Shown in pieces: positions 61,691 to 64,000 of a DNA stretch of 64,000 bases; positions within the stretch are counted from its first letter, which is position 1, and the number at the start of each line of letters is the position of its first letter. The notes under the pieces are model-generated. The model was not told where the DNA came from. It saw nothing but the letters and a program-made list of their open reading frames with translations, and made no database searches. Location of the stretch: assembly GCF_000425625.1 (NCBI RefSeq), contig NZ_AUDU01000017.1, positions 121,225 to 185,224 of the forward strand, read 5' to 3'. This DNA comes from Stutzerimonas azotifigens DSM 17556 (lineage in GTDB: Bacteria; Pseudomonadota; Gammaproteobacteria; Pseudomonadales; Pseudomonadaceae). The position numbers were made by a program, and so were the translations under genes.

Positions 61691-61965
61691 CGCAAGGAGC
61701 CTTCAACTGTCGAGCGGCATGAAGGCCGCTCGCATATGGTTACGCTATATACCTGAGAGATAACCCACCATCGCCGATCTTTCAGCCGAGTTTATGTATC
61801 GCGTCCAACAATGCGGGCCAGGGGCATTGAAAGCTGCGATACCACTACCGGCTAGTGGTATCACGGCGGCTACCTGACCAACGTCACGCTGTATACATGC
61901 CAGTCACCTTGTAGACATGCAAAACGCCGCCTACATCCATATCTACTGTCTTCGTCCTCGCCGAC

Positions 61966-62778
61966 TCAAAACCATACCCGGATGCCAGCGACAAAACGCG
62001 CCTCCGAAACATCCCCATCGTCCTCACGCACTAGGTCTGCAGTGTTGCCATAGGAGCGGCTCCAGGAAACACCGATATAGGGCGCGAACTGCCGGACGAT
62101 TTCATAGCGCAGACGCAAACCAAGTTCGGTATTGGCCAGCCCCGACCCTACGCCTCGTTCTGGGTCGTTTTTACCGTAGAAGTTCACCTCGGCTGTCGGC
62201 TGAAGAATCAGCCGGTTGGTAAGCAAAATATCGTACTCACCCTCGAGGCGAGCTGCGGTCTGGCCATTCTCACCAATAAATGCGGTAGCTTCCGCTTCGA
62301 ACGCATAGAGCGCCAACCCCTGCGCGCCAAACGCCGCCCACGTCTGTGGTGAGTCCGGCTTAAAATCCTGGCGGACGCCGGCAACCACATCCCACCAGGG
62401 TCCGATCGAGCGCCCGTAAAGTAGCTGCAGTTCGGCATCCTCAGTAACGCCGTTGGTGCGCTCCCCCTCCGAGCGAAACCAGACCCGGTTGATATCGCCG
62501 CCAAGCCAGCCGGAGGCGTCCCAAGCCAGGGCGCTACCGTCATTCGCATCCTGATACTCAAGCTGATCGAGAAGAAAAAAGCCGTTGATGGCGCTGTCAT
62601 GTATTTGATGGCCGGGCAGCGGTGGAAATGCCGCCTTCCGGTCGGCGTTCGTAAGAACCGGAATGGGCGTACGACTGGTCGCTCTCGCAGCGTCAGCGGA
62701 GCCATGGTTCATCTTGGAATGATCCATGGCGCTGTGATCCATCTCACCCATGTGCCCTTGCATGGCGCCGTGATCCAT
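61966..62778 (-). pseudogene. copB: Copper resistance protein CopB, 5' end disrupted by the IS3-family element
   Basis: The 270 visible residues start at an internal ATG directly beside the IS end. They open with the Met/His/Asp copper-binding stretch ('[17 protein letters not shown]'), followed by the beta-barrel domain: '[19 protein letters not shown]', '[20 protein letters not shown]', '[20 protein letters not shown]', ending 'FVAGIRVWF'. Complete CopB has a signal peptide and more Met/His repeats before this point; those must lie beyond the IS or be lost. Without a signal peptide the protein cannot reach the outer membrane, so I call it broken. Confidence 0.82.
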
Positions 62779-62779
62779 C

Positions 62780-62810
62780 GGGTTCTACCCCATTAGCACG
62801 GACACTTTCG
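62780..62810. repeat. Left terminal inverted repeat of the IS
   Basis: Starts GGGTTCTACCCC then ATTAGCACGGAC. It matches the reverse complement of the right end at 12 of the first 12 positions and at CACGGAC after a short mismatch. Confidence 0.8.
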
Positions 62811-62841
62811 AGTAAGCTCATGCCGAGCTGAAGGAGTGTTC

Positions 62842-63138
62842 ATGAAGCGCAAGAAATACAGCCCCGAGTTCAAGCGGGAAGCCATCGAGTTGGTTCGTCG
62901 TTCAGGGGCGAGCTGTCGACAGGTGGCCCTGGAGATTGGTGTGGCTCCGAACCTGCTCACACGCTGGGTTCGAGAGGCACAGCCAGGCGCAGAAAAGGCC
63001 TTTCCCGGAACAGGTAGTCCGCGAGATGAGGAGCTGGCCCGCCTCAAGCGTGAGTTGGCCCGGGTGACCAAGGAACGTGATTTTTTAAGAGACGCGGCAG
63101 CGTACTTTGCCAGGGAGTCATCGAGCGGTACACGGTGA
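62842..63138 (+). CDS. IS3-family transposase OrfA
   Basis: The ATG at 62842 has AAGGAG at 62831-62836; a GTG inside that site is less likely. 98 residues with the DNA-binding helix-turn-helix ('[20 protein letters not shown]', '[20 protein letters not shown]') and a leucine-zipper-like C-terminus ('[20 protein letters not shown]'). The zipper helps OrfA and OrfAB dimerise. A T6A run (63083-63090 region) close to the end may allow frameshifting into orfB. Confidence 0.9.
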   Translation: MKRKKYSPEFKREAIELVRRSGASCRQVALEIGVAPNLLTRWVREAQPGAEKAFPGTGSPRDEELARLKRELARVTKERDFLRDAAAYFARESSSGTR

Positions 63139-63995
63139 TCCAGCGCTGCCGCAACGAGTACCCGGTACGTCTGATGTGCCGTTGCCTGAAGGTTTCTGCC
63201 AGTGGCTATTACGCCTGGCAGGATCGTGATCCAAGCCCGCGAACTCAAGAGAATGCACGTCTGGTCAGGCGCATTCGTGAGATTCATGAGGACAGCCGTG
63301 GCGTGATCGGCGCACCGCGCATGCATGAGGATTTGCTCGACGAGGGCGAAATCGTCAGCTTGAACCGCGTTGCTCGCCTGATGGCGGCTGAGCGAATTCA
63401 AGGCTGGCCACGCCGTAAGAGACGTGGTTTTGGAAGAGTCGCCAGTGGCCGTCCAGCAGGCGTGAAAAACCTGCTGGAGCGCGATTTCACCGCGCAGGAG
63501 CCGGAGCGCAAGTGGGTCACGGACATCACGGAAATAGCCACACTGGAAGGCAAGCTTTTCCTATGTGTGGTGCTCGACTTGTACAGCAAGCTGGTGATCG
63601 GTTGGTCGATGCATCACCGCCAGGATCGGCAGATGGTGATTCGAGCAGTGGAGATGGCGATTTGGCAGCGCCAGGGTGACTGGTCAGTAATCCTGCATTC
63701 GGATCGCGGTAGCCAATTCACCAGCACCGACTACCAGCGCTTTCTGAATCGCAACACGCTGGTCTGCAGCATGAGTGCCGTCGGGCATTGCGGCGACAAC
63801 GCAGCCTGTGAAGGCTTCTTCGGTCAGCTCAAACGGGAGCGCGTTGTCCATCAGTCGTATCGAACTCGTGATGAAGCACGGGCGGATTTATTCGACTACA
63901 TCGAGCGGTTTCATAACCCACGAATGCGTCGTAGAGTCGCCAGGCAAGATCTGAAGTTTTCAGCCCTTTTCAAACCGTCCGTGGAAACGGGGTAG
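63135..63995 (+). CDS. IS3-family transposase OrfB (DDE integrase domain)
   Basis: 286 residues from GTG 63135, which overlaps the orfA stop (GTGA). N-terminal HTH_21-like '[20 protein letters not shown]', then the rve/DDE core: '[20 protein letters not shown]', '[14 protein letters not shown]', '[20 protein letters not shown]' and '[19 protein letters not shown]', which supply the D, D and E residues. The enzyme moves the IS. It looks intact, so the copy may be active. Confidence 0.92.
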   Translation: MIQRCRNEYPVRLMCRCLKVSASGYYAWQDRDPSPRTQENARLVRRIREIHEDSRGVIGAPRMHEDLLDEGEIVSLNRVARLMAAERIQGWPRRKRRGFGRVASGRPAGVKNLLERDFTAQEPERKWVTDITEIATLEGKLFLCVVLDLYSKLVIGWSMHHRQDRQMVIRAVEMAIWQRQGDWSVILHSDRGSQFTSTDYQRFLNRNTLVCSMSAVGHCGDNAACEGFFGQLKRERVVHQSYRTRDEARADLFDYIERFHNPRMRRRVARQDLKFSALFKPSVETG

Positions 63996-64000
63996 AACCC
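63973..64000. repeat. Right terminal inverted repeat of the IS
   Basis: The sequence ends GGGGTAGAACCC at the window edge; its reverse complement starts like the left end. The first outer base might lie just beyond the window. Confidence 0.78.

Larger units (their letters stand above)
62780..64000 (+). mobile_element. IS3-family insertion sequence, about 1.22 kb
   Basis: Bounded by imperfect inverted repeats: the first 12 bases at each end are identical (GGGTTCTACCCC), with further matches (CACGGAC). It carries orfA and orfB overlapping by four bases, as usual in the IS3 family. It starts two bases from the ATG of the truncated copB. The right flank lies outside the window, so a target duplication cannot be checked. 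Confidence 0.88.

Noticed and set aside
1..64000. CRISPR arrays, tRNA or rRNA genes
   Set aside because: No regularly spaced direct repeats and no cloverleaf or rRNA-like stretches were noticed on reading through; a tRNA scan was not possible here.

Overview
The window looks like part of a mobile, metal-loaded region of a Pseudomonas/Stutzerimonas-type gammaproteobacterium. The evidence is high GC in most genes, a complete set of the conjugation families first defined on the P. fluorescens PFGI-1 element, a DUF2790 protein and CopB/Cus-type copper genes. Host assignment is inference: no rRNA, tRNA or chromosomal core gene was seen.

Layout. (1) 1-2.9 kb: leftover cargo, with an AraC-type regulator cut by the window edge, a truncated fatty-acid hydroxylase running into the tail of a DsbB/BdbC-like gene, an intact DsbA-like thioredoxin, an ICMT-type methyltransferase, and a pair of perfect inverted DnaA boxes. 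(2) 2.9-16.5 kb: the first conjugation block of an integrative conjugative element (PilL2, TIGR03759, transglycosylase, TIGR03765, TraD, then the membrane channel genes up to the TraC/VirB4 ATPase). (3) 16.5-32.2 kb: an arsenic island inside the transfer genes. The plus-strand operon is LMW-PTP, arsR, arsC, acr3, arsH, a dual-specificity-type phosphatase, gapdh and arsJ. On the minus strand are arsenite oxidase aioBA, arsDA, a flavoprotein monooxygenase and a cysteine-rich MarR regulator, with a divergent MFS exporter. (4) 32.4-40.5 kb: the second conjugation block (TIGR03757, TIGR03756, TIGR03755, TraG, DUF3742), a PIN/Phd toxin-antitoxin pair, a candidate oriT and the MobH relaxase TraI. (5) 40.6-50.3 kb: an envelope-remodelling island with a ColRS-like two-component pair, two LtaS/sulfatase-fold phosphotransferases, diacylglycerol kinase, InaA/WaaP-like kinase, methyltransferase, a beta-propeller-like protein and PAP2 phosphatase. 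(6) 50.8-54.5 kb: a divalent-metal locus (CDF exporter, anchor protein, HupE/UreJ, small exported protein, CsoR/RcnR-type regulator with a palindromic operator, DUF3147). (7) 54.8-64 kb: a CusCBA copper/silver efflux system, DUF2790 protein and copB, whose start is broken by an IS3-family insertion sequence reaching the window end.

How the parts work together. Arsenate can be reduced (two LMW-PTP-type reductases) and exported as arsenite (Acr3), or coupled to glyceraldehyde-3-phosphate and exported as an organoarsenical (GAPDH/ArsJ). Arsenite can be oxidised in the periplasm (AioBA), and ArsH or the flavoprotein may treat organoarsenicals. The MarR gene sits among three matching 15-bp palindromes (GTTG-N7-CAAC) that place it, the flavoprotein and the MFS transporter in one regulon. 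The envelope island has its own regulator and two near-identical promoter boxes at equal distance from two start codons, which suggests a self-contained, transferable ColRS-type regulon. I regard these two modules as the most promising for new biology.

Limits: all family calls come from reading sequence and motifs. No database search was run.
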